From contig CADBTX010000030.1 of assembly GCA_902797705.1 (NCBI GenBank), forward strand, positions 1 to 5,076: 5,076 nt of DNA. The letters run 5' to 3'. Position numbers and translations under genes: made by a program. Positions 1-5,076 of the stretch are shown here, in pieces. Under the pieces are notes generated by a model that was not told the DNA's origin, ran no database searches, and saw nothing but the letters and a program-made list of their open reading frames with translations. Positions within the stretch are counted from its first letter, which is position 1, and each line of letters begins with the position of its first letter. The DNA is from an uncultured Lachnospiraceae bacterium (GTDB lineage: Bacteria > Bacillota > Clostridia > Lachnospirales > Lachnospiraceae).

Positions 1-627
1 CCTTACCGGATGATGACCAGCCGTGCGGAGTACAGACTATTACTCAGACAGGATAATGCTGACCGGAGACTCAGGCGTAAAGGATATGAGGTGGGTCTTA
101 TCTCTGAGGAGGAACTTCGCACTCTTGAGAAAAAAGAAGAGAAGATCTTTTCAGAGATAGAGCGGCTTAAGAAAATAAGCGTCGGTGCGGCAAAGGACAC
201 ATCGGATATTCTTATATCTCTTGGAAGTACACCTCTCGGTACTGCGGCTACTCTGGAGGAACTGATAAGGAGACCCGAACTTTCCTACGAGGCCATTAAG
301 GCACTGGACCCTGACAGACCTGTTCTTTCAAAGGATGTCTGCGAGCAGATCAATATTGAGATCAAGTATCGGGGATACCTTGAACGGGAACTTCGGCAGG
401 TGGAGCACTTTAAGAAACTTGAGAAAAAGAAGATCCCAGCGGATATCGACTTTACCAGGATCCACGGGATCAGGTTGGAGGCCCAGCAAAAACTCAATAA
501 ATTCAGACCTGAGAACATCGGACAGGCATCCAGGATACAGGGTATTTCTCCGGCGGATATTCAGGTACTGTCCATTTATCTGGATGCTTCTGATAAAAGC
601 AGATATGAGGTTACTGATGAAGAATAA
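1..627 (+). CDS. mnmG: MnmG (GidA), C-terminal third, 5'-truncated by window edge
   Basis: MnmG works with MnmE to install the carboxymethylaminomethyl group (via FAD and methylene-THF) on the wobble uridine U34 of certain tRNAs in the cytoplasm. The reading frame is open from base 1, so the start lies outside the window; 208 residues of a protein usually near 620-630 aa are present. The fragment begins with PYRMMTSRAEYRLLLRQDNAD (fragment residues 1-21), close to the family signature PYRMFTSRAEYRLLLR. Its C-terminal helical domain, which in the family contacts MnmE and tRNA, carries KYRGYLERE (122-130), IHGIRLEAQQKL (154-165) and QASRIQGISPADI (175-187), all family hallmarks. The stop is TAA at 625-627. 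It overlaps the next gene, rsmG, by 11 bases, so the two are probably translationally coupled. Nothing suggests damage. Confidence 0.96.
   Translation, partial: PYRMMTSRAEYRLLLRQDNADRRLRRKGYEVGLISEEELRTLEKKEEKIFSEIERLKKISVGAAKDTSDILISLGSTPLGTAATLEELIRRPELSYEAIKALDPDRPVLSKDVCEQINIEIKYRGYLERELRQVEHFKKLEKKKIPADIDFTRIHGIRLEAQQKLNKFRPENIGQASRIQGISPADIQVLSIYLDASDKSRYEVTDEE
607..610 (+). promoter_or_regulatory. Ribosome binding site of rsmG
   Basis: GAGG inside the end of mnmG lies 6 bases before the ATG at 617. It supports that start over the in-frame ATG at 605 (which would add MRLL), because 605 has no purine-rich motif at a useful distance. Confidence 0.6.
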
Positions 628-1327
628 TATACTTACTGATTATCTTGATCAGTATGGTATCCCTTATGATGGGTACAGACTGGAACAACTGGAAAGGTTC
701 TACGAACTTCTTATTGAGAAAAATAAGATCATGAACCTTACGGCCATTACTGAATATGATGAGGTAATGACAAAACATTTTCTGGATAGTCTGATGATCT
801 TAAAATATCATTCTTTTTCTGACGGGGAGATGGTACTTGACCTTGGAACAGGAGGCGGTTTCCCCGGGATCCCTTTGAAGATATTTTTACCGGAGGTATC
901 CTTCCTGCTTATGGATTCCGTGAATAAAAAACTGGATTTTATCTCCTCTGTTATTGAAGATCTTGGATTAAAAAATATTGATGTATGTCATGGCAGAGCT
1001 GAGGATCTGGCAAGAGACAAAAAATACAGGGAAAAGTTTGATGCGGTTCTTTCGAGAGCTGTTGCAAATCTTTCCACCCTCAGTGAATTATCACTGGGTT
1101 TTGTTAAGGTTGGTGGCTGCTTTGTTTCATATAAGGGTTCTTCCGGAAAAAAAGAACTGGCCGATGCGGAGAAAGCCATTGAACTTATGGGAGCTGTGCC
1201 GGGAAGGGATTATGAATATGAACTGCCTGGAGGAGATAAGAGGATTCTTTTCTTAATTGAGAAGAATACTTCTACACCGGGTTCATACCCCAGAAAGGCC
1301 GGAACACCTTCCAGAAATCCTCTTTAA
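617..1327 (+). CDS. rsmG: RsmG (GidB), 16S rRNA (guanine-N7)-methyltransferase
   Basis: RsmG uses S-adenosylmethionine to methylate N7 of a guanine in the 530 loop of 16S rRNA (G527 in E. coli numbering); loss of the family enzyme gives low-level streptomycin resistance. The product is 236 aa, close to the Bacillus homologue. An N-terminal helical part contains NLTAI (40-44) and HFLDSL (54-59). The Rossmann SAM-binding motif I is LDLGTGGGFPGIPLKI (74-89), followed by an acidic residue in LLMDS (97-101) and by GRAED (126-130). SRAVANLSTLSE (146-157) is the conserved segment near the active site. The tail YPRKAGTPSRNPL (224-236) is the typical Firmicutes ending. The open frame extends much further upstream (to 335), but that part overlaps mnmG and is not conserved. 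The stop codon TAA is directly followed by a parS site. No defects seen. Confidence 0.97.
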   Translation: MKNNILTDYLDQYGIPYDGYRLEQLERFYELLIEKNKIMNLTAITEYDEVMTKHFLDSLMILKYHSFSDGEMVLDLGTGGGFPGIPLKIFLPEVSFLLMDSVNKKLDFISSVIEDLGLKNIDVCHGRAEDLARDKKYREKFDAVLSRAVANLSTLSELSLGFVKVGGCFVSYKGSSGKKELADAEKAIELMGAVPGRDYEYELPGGDKRILFLIEKNTSTPGSYPRKAGTPSRNPL

Positions 1328-1343
1328 TGTTTCACGTGAAACA
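1328..1343. promoter_or_regulatory. parS: parS site 1 (perfect palindrome)
   Basis: TGTTTCACGTGAAACA is a perfect 16-bp palindrome that differs by one base from the canonical Bacillus parS TGTTCCACGTGAAACA. Palindromy extends to 20 bp (1326-1345) and includes the last two bases of the rsmG stop codon. In this family the site is bound by the ParB helix-turn-helix domain and acts as the loading point for CTP-bound ParB clamps. The cognate parB lies 1.1 kb downstream. Confidence 0.95.
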
Positions 1344-1376
1344 TTGTTGTGGTGATTATTATTAAACATACAATTA

Positions 1377-1392
1377 TGTTTCACGTGGAACA
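1377..1392 (-). promoter_or_regulatory. parS: parS site 2 (canonical, asymmetric)
   Basis: TGTTTCACGTGGAACA on the + strand reads TGTTCCACGTGAAACA on the - strand, which is exactly the canonical Bacillus parS. It begins 49 bp after site 1 and 49 bp before site 3. It is the only one of the three that breaks perfect palindromy. Confidence 0.95.
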
Positions 1393-1425
1393 TTCTAGTG
1401 CAAACACATTTTCGATACACCATAA

Positions 1426-1441
1426 TGTTTCACGTGAAACA
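1426..1441. promoter_or_regulatory. parS: parS site 3 (perfect palindrome)
   Basis: TGTTTCACGTGAAACA, identical to site 1; the palindrome again extends to 20 bp (1424-1443). It is followed by TTT, so in RNA it could form an 8-bp AT-rich stem with an ACGU loop plus a short U-run, a weak terminator-like shape. Its role as a ParB site is far better supported than any role as a terminator. It lies about 100 bp upstream of the -10 element of the parA promoter. Confidence 0.95.
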
Positions 1442-1537
1442 TTTTTGTCAAAGAGATCGGCCGGAGAAATACAGGATATTAACACGGGTCGCCTGTCACG
1501 AAAAAGATTCTGCTAATTTAAACCAAATCTATGGTTT

Positions 1538-1548
1538 TATGATATAAT
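1538..1548 (+). promoter_or_regulatory. Extended -10 promoter for parA (sigma-A type)
   Basis: TATGATATAAT matches the Gram-positive extended -10 pattern TRTGnTATAAT exactly, with TATAAT at 1543-1548. There is no good TTGACA at 17 bp; the nearest resemblance is a TTTAAA around 1517-1522 with a spacer of 20, so recognition probably depends on the extended -10. Transcription would start near 1555, giving a leader of about 65-70 bases before the parA ATG. The promoter sits about 100 bp downstream of the last parS, well within reach of spreading ParB, so autoregulation is possible but not shown by the sequence. Confidence 0.7.
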
Positions 1549-1600
1549 CATTTCCGCTAATCTGAAACGAGGAATAAAAGTAAAGATCAGAACAAATATG

Positions 1601-1609
1601 AGGAAGGAG
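1601..1609 (+). promoter_or_regulatory. Purine-rich ribosome binding region of parA
   Basis: AGGAAGGAG lies just before two possible in-frame starts. The core AAGGAG (1604-1609) is 13 bases from ATG 1623 and only 1 base from GTG 1611. The weaker GAGG at 1600-1603 would suit GTG 1611 with a 7-base gap. Spacing alone does not settle the start; homology (MGKIIAI at the N-terminus of Soj) favours 1623. Confidence 0.55.
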
Positions 1610-1622
1610 TGTGGATCACAAC

Positions 1623-2387
1623 ATGGGTAAGATCATAGCCATAGCCAATCAGAAAGGCGGCGTAGGAAAATCCACAACAACCATAAATCTGGCAGCATGC
1701 CTTGCGGAAAAGAAGAAAAAGATACTGGTAATAGACAGTGATCCACAGGGTAATACCACCAGCGGCCTTGGAGTGGATAAGAACACAGCGGAGAATACAA
1801 TATATGATCTGCTACTGGACGGAAATACCGAACTGGATGATTGTATCATAAGGGAGGTCATAGACCGTGTATCCCTTGTGCCTTCAAATGTAGATCTGGC
1901 AGCAGCAGAGATAGAACTCATCGGAACAAAGGATAAGGAGTATATCCTGGACACAAAGATGAAGAATGTGAGAGGGGAATATGATTATATCATCATAGAT
2001 TGTCCTCCGAGTCTGAGCACACTTACGGTTAATGCGCTGGTGGCTGCGGACACTGTACTTGTTCCTATCCAATGCGAATACTATGCACTTGAGGGATTGT
2101 CACAGCTTATAAGAACAGTAAATCTTGTGAGGGAAAGACTAAATAACAGACTGGAGATAGAGGGAGTGGTATTCACCATGTACGACTCCCGGACAAATCT
2201 ATCCCAGCAGGTTGTTGAGAATGTTAGTGAACATCTGGGAGATGATATCTATAAGACCATAATCCCAAGAAATATCCGTTTAGCCGAGGCACCCAGTTAT
2301 GGAATGCCCATAACAGTATATGATGCAAAATCCACGGGTGCAGAAGCGTATCGGAAGCTTGCTGAAGCAGTGATCAAAGCAAAGTGA
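1623..2387 (+). CDS. parA: ParA/Soj chromosome-partitioning ATPase
   Basis: This is a MinD/ParA-class ATPase that dimerises with ATP, binds DNA non-specifically, and is released when ParB stimulates hydrolysis; in Bacillus the homologue Soj also regulates DnaA. The product is 254 aa, against about 253 for Soj, and has the same beginning, [10 protein letters not shown]. The deviant Walker A motif is KGGVGKST (11-18) with signature Lys11 and Lys16. DSDPQGN (38-43) carries the catalytic-position Asp40. Walker B is YIIIDCPPS (122-130, Asp126). [12 protein letters not shown] (151-162) and [14 protein letters not shown] (214-227) are family hallmarks, and Arg190 in YDSRTN aligns with the Soj DNA-binding arginine. 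A GTG at 1611 would add MDHN; I prefer ATG 1623 because it matches the family N-terminus. It has its own promoter at 1538-1548 and is followed 93 bases later by its partner parB. No key residue is missing. Confidence 0.97.
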   Translation: MGKIIAIANQKGGVGKSTTTINLAACLAEKKKKILVIDSDPQGNTTSGLGVDKNTAENTIYDLLLDGNTELDDCIIREVIDRVSLVPSNVDLAAAEIELIGTKDKEYILDTKMKNVRGEYDYIIIDCPPSLSTLTVNALVAADTVLVPIQCEYYALEGLSQLIRTVNLVRERLNNRLEIEGVVFTMYDSRTNLSQQVVENVSEHLGDDIYKTIIPRNIRLAEAPSYGMPITVYDAKSTGAEAYRKLAEAVIKAK

Positions 2388-2417
2388 TGACAGTGGAAAG
2401 AATCCCTTAAAAATCTG

Positions 2418-2458
2418 ACCCTGATCGGACTGCGGCTTCGGAAGCGGGGTGATCAGGT
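2418..2458 (+). promoter_or_regulatory. Predicted UUCG-capped RNA hairpin between parA and parB
   Basis: CCTGATC (2420-2426) pairs with GATCAGG (2451-2457), extended by a G-U pair (2427/2450). After a 2x2 internal loop, CTGC (2430-2433) pairs with GCGG (2444-2447) using one G-U pair. Two tandem G-A mismatches then lead to a C(TTCG)G cap at 2436-2441. The arms are collinear and symmetric around the tetraloop. No T-run follows, so it is not an intrinsic terminator. It ends about 5 bases before the parB ribosome binding site, where it might affect parB translation or mRNA processing. That role is inference; no known riboswitch family is recognised. Confidence 0.4.
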
Positions 2459-2462
2459 AAAC

Positions 2463-2469
2463 AAAGGAG
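2463..2469 (+). promoter_or_regulatory. Ribosome binding site of parB
   Basis: AAAGGAG lies 11 bases before ATG 2481, slightly long but acceptable spacing. It is a few bases downstream of the predicted intercistronic hairpin. Confidence 0.6.
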
Positions 2470-2480
2470 AGAAGATAGAT

Positions 2481-3368
2481 ATGGCAAAGAAAACCGGTCT
2501 GGGGAAAGGTCTTGATGCACTGATCCCCCAAAGCGTTGAAGTAGGAAATAACGTTGAGAGAAAAACGGAAACTGAAAACAAAGACCAGATCCTTTGGGTA
2601 AAACTCAGCCGGCTGGAACCGGATCCGGAGCAGCCGAGAAAGGATTTTGGAGAAGATGAGATAAATGAACTTGCGGATTCCATAAAGACCCACGGGGTGT
2701 TCCAGCCCCTCCTTGTACAGAAAAAGGACAGGGGTTATATGATCGTTGCCGGAGAAAGAAGATGGAGGGCAGCGAAGATAGCCGGGCTCCATGAAGTTCC
2801 GGTCATCGTAAGGGAATGGAATGAGCAGGAAAAGGTTGAGATCCAGTTATTGGAGAACCTTCAGAGGCAGAAACTGAATCCCATAGAAGAAGGGCAGGCA
2901 TATAAGAGACTTCTGTCCGACTATGGATTAAAGCAGGATGAACTTGGGGAGCGTATTGGAAAAAACAGGGTGACCATTACCAATGCCATGCGGCTTCTTA
3001 AGCTGGACCAGCGGGTTCAGCAGATGGTCATCGAGGGAAAGCTGCGCCAGGGTCATGCGAGGTCACTTCTTCCCATCACAGATGGAGAGAAACAGTATGA
3101 AATGGCACAGAGGATCTTTGACGAAGAGATGACCGTACGTGAGATTGAGAAAATGGTACGGGATTTCGTTAAGCCCCCGAAGAAGAAAGAGATTAAAAAG
3201 GACAATGAGGCACTGGATCTCATTCTCAGGAAATACGAGGATGAGATCAGGGAAAGCATCGGAGCCAAGATCAGTATAAAGGCAAAGGATAATAAGAGGG
3301 GAAGAATTGAGATCGAATATTATTCCCCCGAAGAGCTGGAAGAACTGGTAAAGAAATTAAAGAAGTAG
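2481..3368 (+). CDS. parB: ParB/Spo0J chromosome-partitioning CTPase clamp
   Basis: ParB binds parS, hydrolyses CTP, closes as a sliding clamp that spreads on DNA, recruits SMC and stimulates ParA. The product is 295 aa (Spo0J is about 282). The N-terminus GLGKGLDALIP (6-16) is the ParA-activating peptide. The ParB/Srx-like CTP domain shows QPRKDF (51-56), VFQPLLV (73-79), the CTP-binding box GERRWRAAK (91-99) and ENLQRQKLNPIEE (125-137). The helix-turn-helix that reads parS is around 151-175 (KQDELGERIGKNRVTITNAM), followed by RQGHARSLLPI (189-199). A charged, Lys-rich linker (231-240) leads to the C-terminal dimerisation and DNA-bridging domain ending IEIEYYSPEELEELVKKLKK (276-295). All catalytic and DNA-binding landmarks are present, and its parS targets lie 1.0-1.15 kb upstream. 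It has no obvious promoter of its own and is probably co-transcribed with parA. Confidence 0.97.
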   Translation: MAKKTGLGKGLDALIPQSVEVGNNVERKTETENKDQILWVKLSRLEPDPEQPRKDFGEDEINELADSIKTHGVFQPLLVQKKDRGYMIVAGERRWRAAKIAGLHEVPVIVREWNEQEKVEIQLLENLQRQKLNPIEEGQAYKRLLSDYGLKQDELGERIGKNRVTITNAMRLLKLDQRVQQMVIEGKLRQGHARSLLPITDGEKQYEMAQRIFDEEMTVREIEKMVRDFVKPPKKKEIKKDNEALDLILRKYEDEIRESIGAKISIKAKDNKRGRIEIEYYSPEELEELVKKLKK

Positions 3369-3394
3369 CAGGAAAGGAACGGCACAGTCCGAAA

Positions 3395-3994
3395 ATGAAT
3401 CAAAGTTATATACTAAATTATATGGGGCTGGGATGGCTCGACCCCTTTTACATAATGATCGTGTTGCTGCTGCTGATAGTGGTATTATTTGTCCTCCATT
3501 TTGTTCAGAGGGCAAGGATCAGGACACTGAATGAGGAATATGAAAAGTTCATGGAAGGAAAGGACGGAAAGAGTCTGGAGGATCAGTTTGGAGATCTTTT
3601 CACCGATATTTCTGACCTGAAGACTGCAACCAGAAGGGACAGAAGAGATATCGACGCTCTTCTCAAAAATATCCAGACCTGTTATCAGAAGATGGGACTG
3701 GTAAAATATGATGCCTTCCATGAAATGGGAGGAAAACTCAGTTTTGCTCTCTGCATGCTGGACAAGAATGATAACGGATATATAGTGAATTCCGTCCATT
3801 CAAATAACGGATGTTATACATATACCAAGGAAATAGTAGAAGGTAAATCCGCCATAGAGCTTGGGTTTGAAGAAAAGGAAGCTCTGGAACAGGCGGTTTC
3901 ATTGATCAATTCAAAGGATCATCACGACAAGGTAATAAGGGAGGCTTCTCAGAGAGCGGAAAGAGCCGCCAAGAGAACCGCAAAGGATGCATAA
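3395..3994 (+). CDS. DUF4446-like membrane-anchored protein of unknown function
   Basis: I recognise this as resembling the DUF4446 family commonly found after parB in Clostridia; no biochemical function is known to me. The product is 199 aa. One hydrophobic segment (about 17-37, FYIMIVLLLLIVVLFVLHFV) should anchor it, followed directly by basic residues (QRARIR, 38-43), which suggests the N-terminus outside and the bulk in the cytoplasm. A charged, coiled-coil-prone stretch (about 44-97) precedes the conserved block: GLVKYDAFHEMGGKLSFALC (101-120), LDKNDNGYIVNSVHS (122-136) and GKSAIELGFEEKEAL (150-164). The tail (180-199) is Ala/Arg/Lys-rich and helical. It starts 26 bases after parB; the best ribosome-binding match (AAAGGA, 3373-3378) is unusually far, 16 bases, from ATG 3395, but no other in-frame start is better. 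The gene overlaps the next one by 8 bases. A role at the membrane linked to origin segregation is only a guess from position. Confidence 0.85.
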   Translation: MNQSYILNYMGLGWLDPFYIMIVLLLLIVVLFVLHFVQRARIRTLNEEYEKFMEGKDGKSLEDQFGDLFTDISDLKTATRRDRRDIDALLKNIQTCYQKMGLVKYDAFHEMGGKLSFALCMLDKNDNGYIVNSVHSNNGCYTYTKEIVEGKSAIELGFEEKEALEQAVSLINSKDHHDKVIREASQRAERAAKRTAKDA

Positions 3995-4868
3995 ATATTT
4001 AAGGGCTATTGGTTTCAGCAATATAAAGAAGAGACAGGAACTGGATAAGGTACTGAAGGATGTGATACAGAATCCGGGAGAACGTCAGTATGTTTCGACC
4101 GGAGATGACACCATTGCGGTAGAATTCCGGAAAGAATATGCGGATCTTTTGGGAATCGCGGTGTGCGGGACCTATACGGAGGATGCGGAATTTGAGTACG
4201 ACTATTATTATCCGTACATTATAGGACAGAATGTCAGCTCTGCAGAAGAGATAAGTATCGAGCGGCATATTGAGAAGGATTCGTACGCCGGGCTTTGTGA
4301 TGATCTGAAGGTAGGAGTGAGTCTGATCTTTCTTCTTCAGAATAGAATGGACTATCTGAAGTACAGGAATGGGAATATGAGACCGGAGGCTCATGCTTCG
4401 GTGAATTTTGCAGCCATGAGTACGGAAGGATCGGTGGTGCTCCCGCTTATGAAGGACCCGGTGAGAGTGATCTCCGGAAAGGACAGGGAAGAGAACCGGC
4501 ATCAGCTTCTGGCGGCCGCCAGAGAGGGCGATGAAAATGCCATTGACGATCTGACCATGGATGACATAGATACGTATACCGCCATATCAAAGCGGATAAG
4601 GACGGATGATATCCTGTCTTTGGTAGATACCTATTTTATGCCCTGGGGAATAGAGTGTGATCTGTATTCGGTTCTGGGAGAGATCACGGAGGGGCGGCTT
4701 TTGCATAACAGTTTGACCAATGAAGCTATTTATGTTATAACTGTGAGATGCAATGACATGACATTGGATGTCTGCATTAATGAAAAGGATCTGACAGGAG
4801 AGCCGGCTCCCGGCCGCAGGTTCAAAGGAATTATCTGGCTCCAGGGACACGTGAATTTTACAATGTGA
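3987..4868 (+). CDS. DUF3881-like protein of unknown function
   Basis: This resembles DUF3881, a family I associate mainly with Lachnospiraceae, so it also serves as a taxonomic hint. No function is known. The product is 293 aa with no signal peptide or membrane segment, hence probably cytoplasmic and acidic overall. Visible landmarks are the start MHKYLRAIGFSNI (1-13), an acidic aromatic stretch EFEYDYYYPYIIGQ (68-81), a central SLIFLLQN (112-119), a segment rich in acidic residues (180-210), DTYFMPWGIECDLYSVLGEI (214-233) and the end GRRFKGIIWLQGHVNF (276-291). I see no nucleotide-binding or catalytic motif. ATG 3987 lies within the last codons of the preceding gene (8-base overlap), with AAAGG directly before it but no well-spaced ribosome binding site, so translational coupling is likely. 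Membership of the parAB transcript is inferred from tight spacing. Confidence 0.82.
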   Translation: MHKYLRAIGFSNIKKRQELDKVLKDVIQNPGERQYVSTGDDTIAVEFRKEYADLLGIAVCGTYTEDAEFEYDYYYPYIIGQNVSSAEEISIERHIEKDSYAGLCDDLKVGVSLIFLLQNRMDYLKYRNGNMRPEAHASVNFAAMSTEGSVVLPLMKDPVRVISGKDREENRHQLLAAAREGDENAIDDLTMDDIDTYTAISKRIRTDDILSLVDTYFMPWGIECDLYSVLGEITEGRLLHNSLTNEAIYVITVRCNDMTLDVCINEKDLTGEPAPGRRFKGIIWLQGHVNFTM

Positions 4869-4893
4869 TGTATCTGCAATGAGGTCCTTTAAA

Positions 4894-4941
4894 GCCTTCT
4901 CCTTTTAGGAGAAGGTGTCAGGCGAAGCCTGACGGATGAGG
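4894..4941. repeat. Double-hairpin palindromic repeat element (REP/MITE-like)
   Basis: Two adjacent hairpins are visible. The first is CCTTCTCCT / AGGAGAAGG (4895-4903 with 4907-4915), a perfect 9-bp stem with a TTT loop. The second is GTCAGGC / GCCTGAC (4917-4923 with 4927-4933), a perfect 7-bp stem with a GAA loop; its core GCGAAGC is a known very stable mini-hairpin sequence. GGATGAGG (4934-4941) follows. The combination of a CCTTCTCC stem, a GCGAAGC hairpin and GGATGAGG resembles intergenic repeats I recall from gut Clostridia; only one copy is in this window, so dispersal cannot be shown here. ATGAGGT occurs on both sides (4879-4885 and 4936-4942). Neither hairpin is followed by a T-run, so neither is a standard terminator. 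Confidence 0.6.
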
Positions 4942-4972
4942 TTAGGAAAAAAAGCAAATATCAGATATATAT

Positions 4973-5046
4973 GTCTACGTAGCTCAGTAGGATAGAGCGA
5001 CCGCCTCCTAAGCGGTAGGTCGGAGGTTCGAATCCTCTCGTGGACG
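4973..5046 (+). tRNA. tRNA-Arg (anticodon CCT)
   Basis: A full cloverleaf folds. The acceptor stem GTCTACG (4973-4979) pairs with CGTGGAC (5039-5045) with one G-T pair, and the discriminator base is G5046. The D arm is GCTC/GAGC (4982-4985 with 4995-4998). The anticodon stem is ACCGC/GCGGT (5000-5004 with 5012-5016) with loop CTCCTAA, giving anticodon CCT at 5007-5009, which reads the arginine codon AGG. The T arm is GGAGG/CCTCT around loop TTCGAAT (5027-5033). The 3' CCA is not encoded, since CTG follows, so it must be added by the CCA-adding enzyme. No clear promoter is visible in the short AT-rich stretch upstream. Confidence 0.97.
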
Positions 5047-5076
5047 CTGTAAATGAGAAAGGATAGGGATGAAACC

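Noticed and set aside
335..616. Upstream extension of the rsmG reading frame inside mnmG
   Set aside because: It overlaps conserved mnmG coding sequence, has no RsmG-like residues, and a start with a well-spaced GAGG exists at 617.
1610..1618. DnaA-box-like TGTGGATCA at the parA start
   Set aside because: One mismatch to TGTGGATAA, a single isolated copy, and no AT-rich unwinding region or box cluster; not evidence of oriC in this window.
1598..1630. Ten-codon upstream ORF ([10 protein letters not shown]) overlapping the parA start
   Set aside because: No ribosome binding site precedes its ATG, and its purine-rich codons are the parA Shine-Dalgarno region itself; probably chance.
2280..2792. 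Long minus-strand open frame across the parA-parB junction
   Set aside because: It is antisense to two well-conserved genes, has no ribosome binding site of note and resembles no family; a frame shadow.
4843..4858. CACGTG core near the end of the DUF3881-like gene as a fourth parS
   Set aside because: Only the 6-bp core and two adjacent bases fit; the outer arms do not match TGTTT/AAACA.
4895..4933. The two hairpins as an intrinsic terminator of the parAB-DUF transcript
   Set aside because: Neither stem is followed by a T-run on either strand; they fit a palindromic repeat better.
5058..5076. Start of a next gene: AAAGGA (5058-5063) then ATG at 5069
   Set aside because: Spacing is good and it may be real, but fewer than three codons are in the window, so no product or coding evidence can be given.

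Overview
This 5.1 kb window looks like an origin-proximal stretch of a Clostridia chromosome, most likely from a member of the Lachnospiraceae. The evidence is the gene order mnmG-rsmG-parA-parB followed by a DUF4446-like and a DUF3881-like gene, Firmicutes-type parS sites, strong AGGAG-type ribosome binding sites and moderate GC content. All genes lie on the + strand. The family and taxon calls come from recalled protein families, not from a database search.

Layout: 1-627 is the 3' third of mnmG (tRNA wobble uridine modification). It overlaps by 11 bases with rsmG (617-1327), a 16S rRNA m7G methyltransferase. The gap 1328-1622 holds three parS centromere sites starting at 1328, 1377 and 1426, exactly 49 bp apart, then a strong extended -10 promoter (1538-1548) and the parA leader. 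parA (1623-2387) encodes a Soj-type deviant Walker ATPase. A 93-base gap that can fold into a UUCG-capped hairpin separates it from parB (2481-3368), the CTP-dependent parS-binding clamp. A membrane-anchored DUF4446-like protein (3395-3994) and a soluble DUF3881-like protein (3987-4868) follow, overlapping by 8 bases.

The end of the window carries a compact double-hairpin element resembling dispersed palindromic repeats of gut Clostridia (4894-4941) and a complete tRNA-Arg with anticodon CCT (4973-5046). No canonical intrinsic terminator separates the last protein gene from the tRNA.

How the parts work together: ParB is expected to load at the three parS sites and spread over the flanking DNA, and ParA then helps segregate or organise the origin region. 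mnmG and rsmG are classic origin-side RNA-modification neighbours. The two DUF genes are probably co-transcribed with parAB, but nothing in their sequence gives a function.

The region is mostly conserved housekeeping DNA and I see no new defence or mobile system. The most notable signals are the regular 49-bp parS triplet fused to the rsmG stop codon, the structured parA-parB intercistronic region, and the uncharacterised membrane/soluble gene pair after parB.
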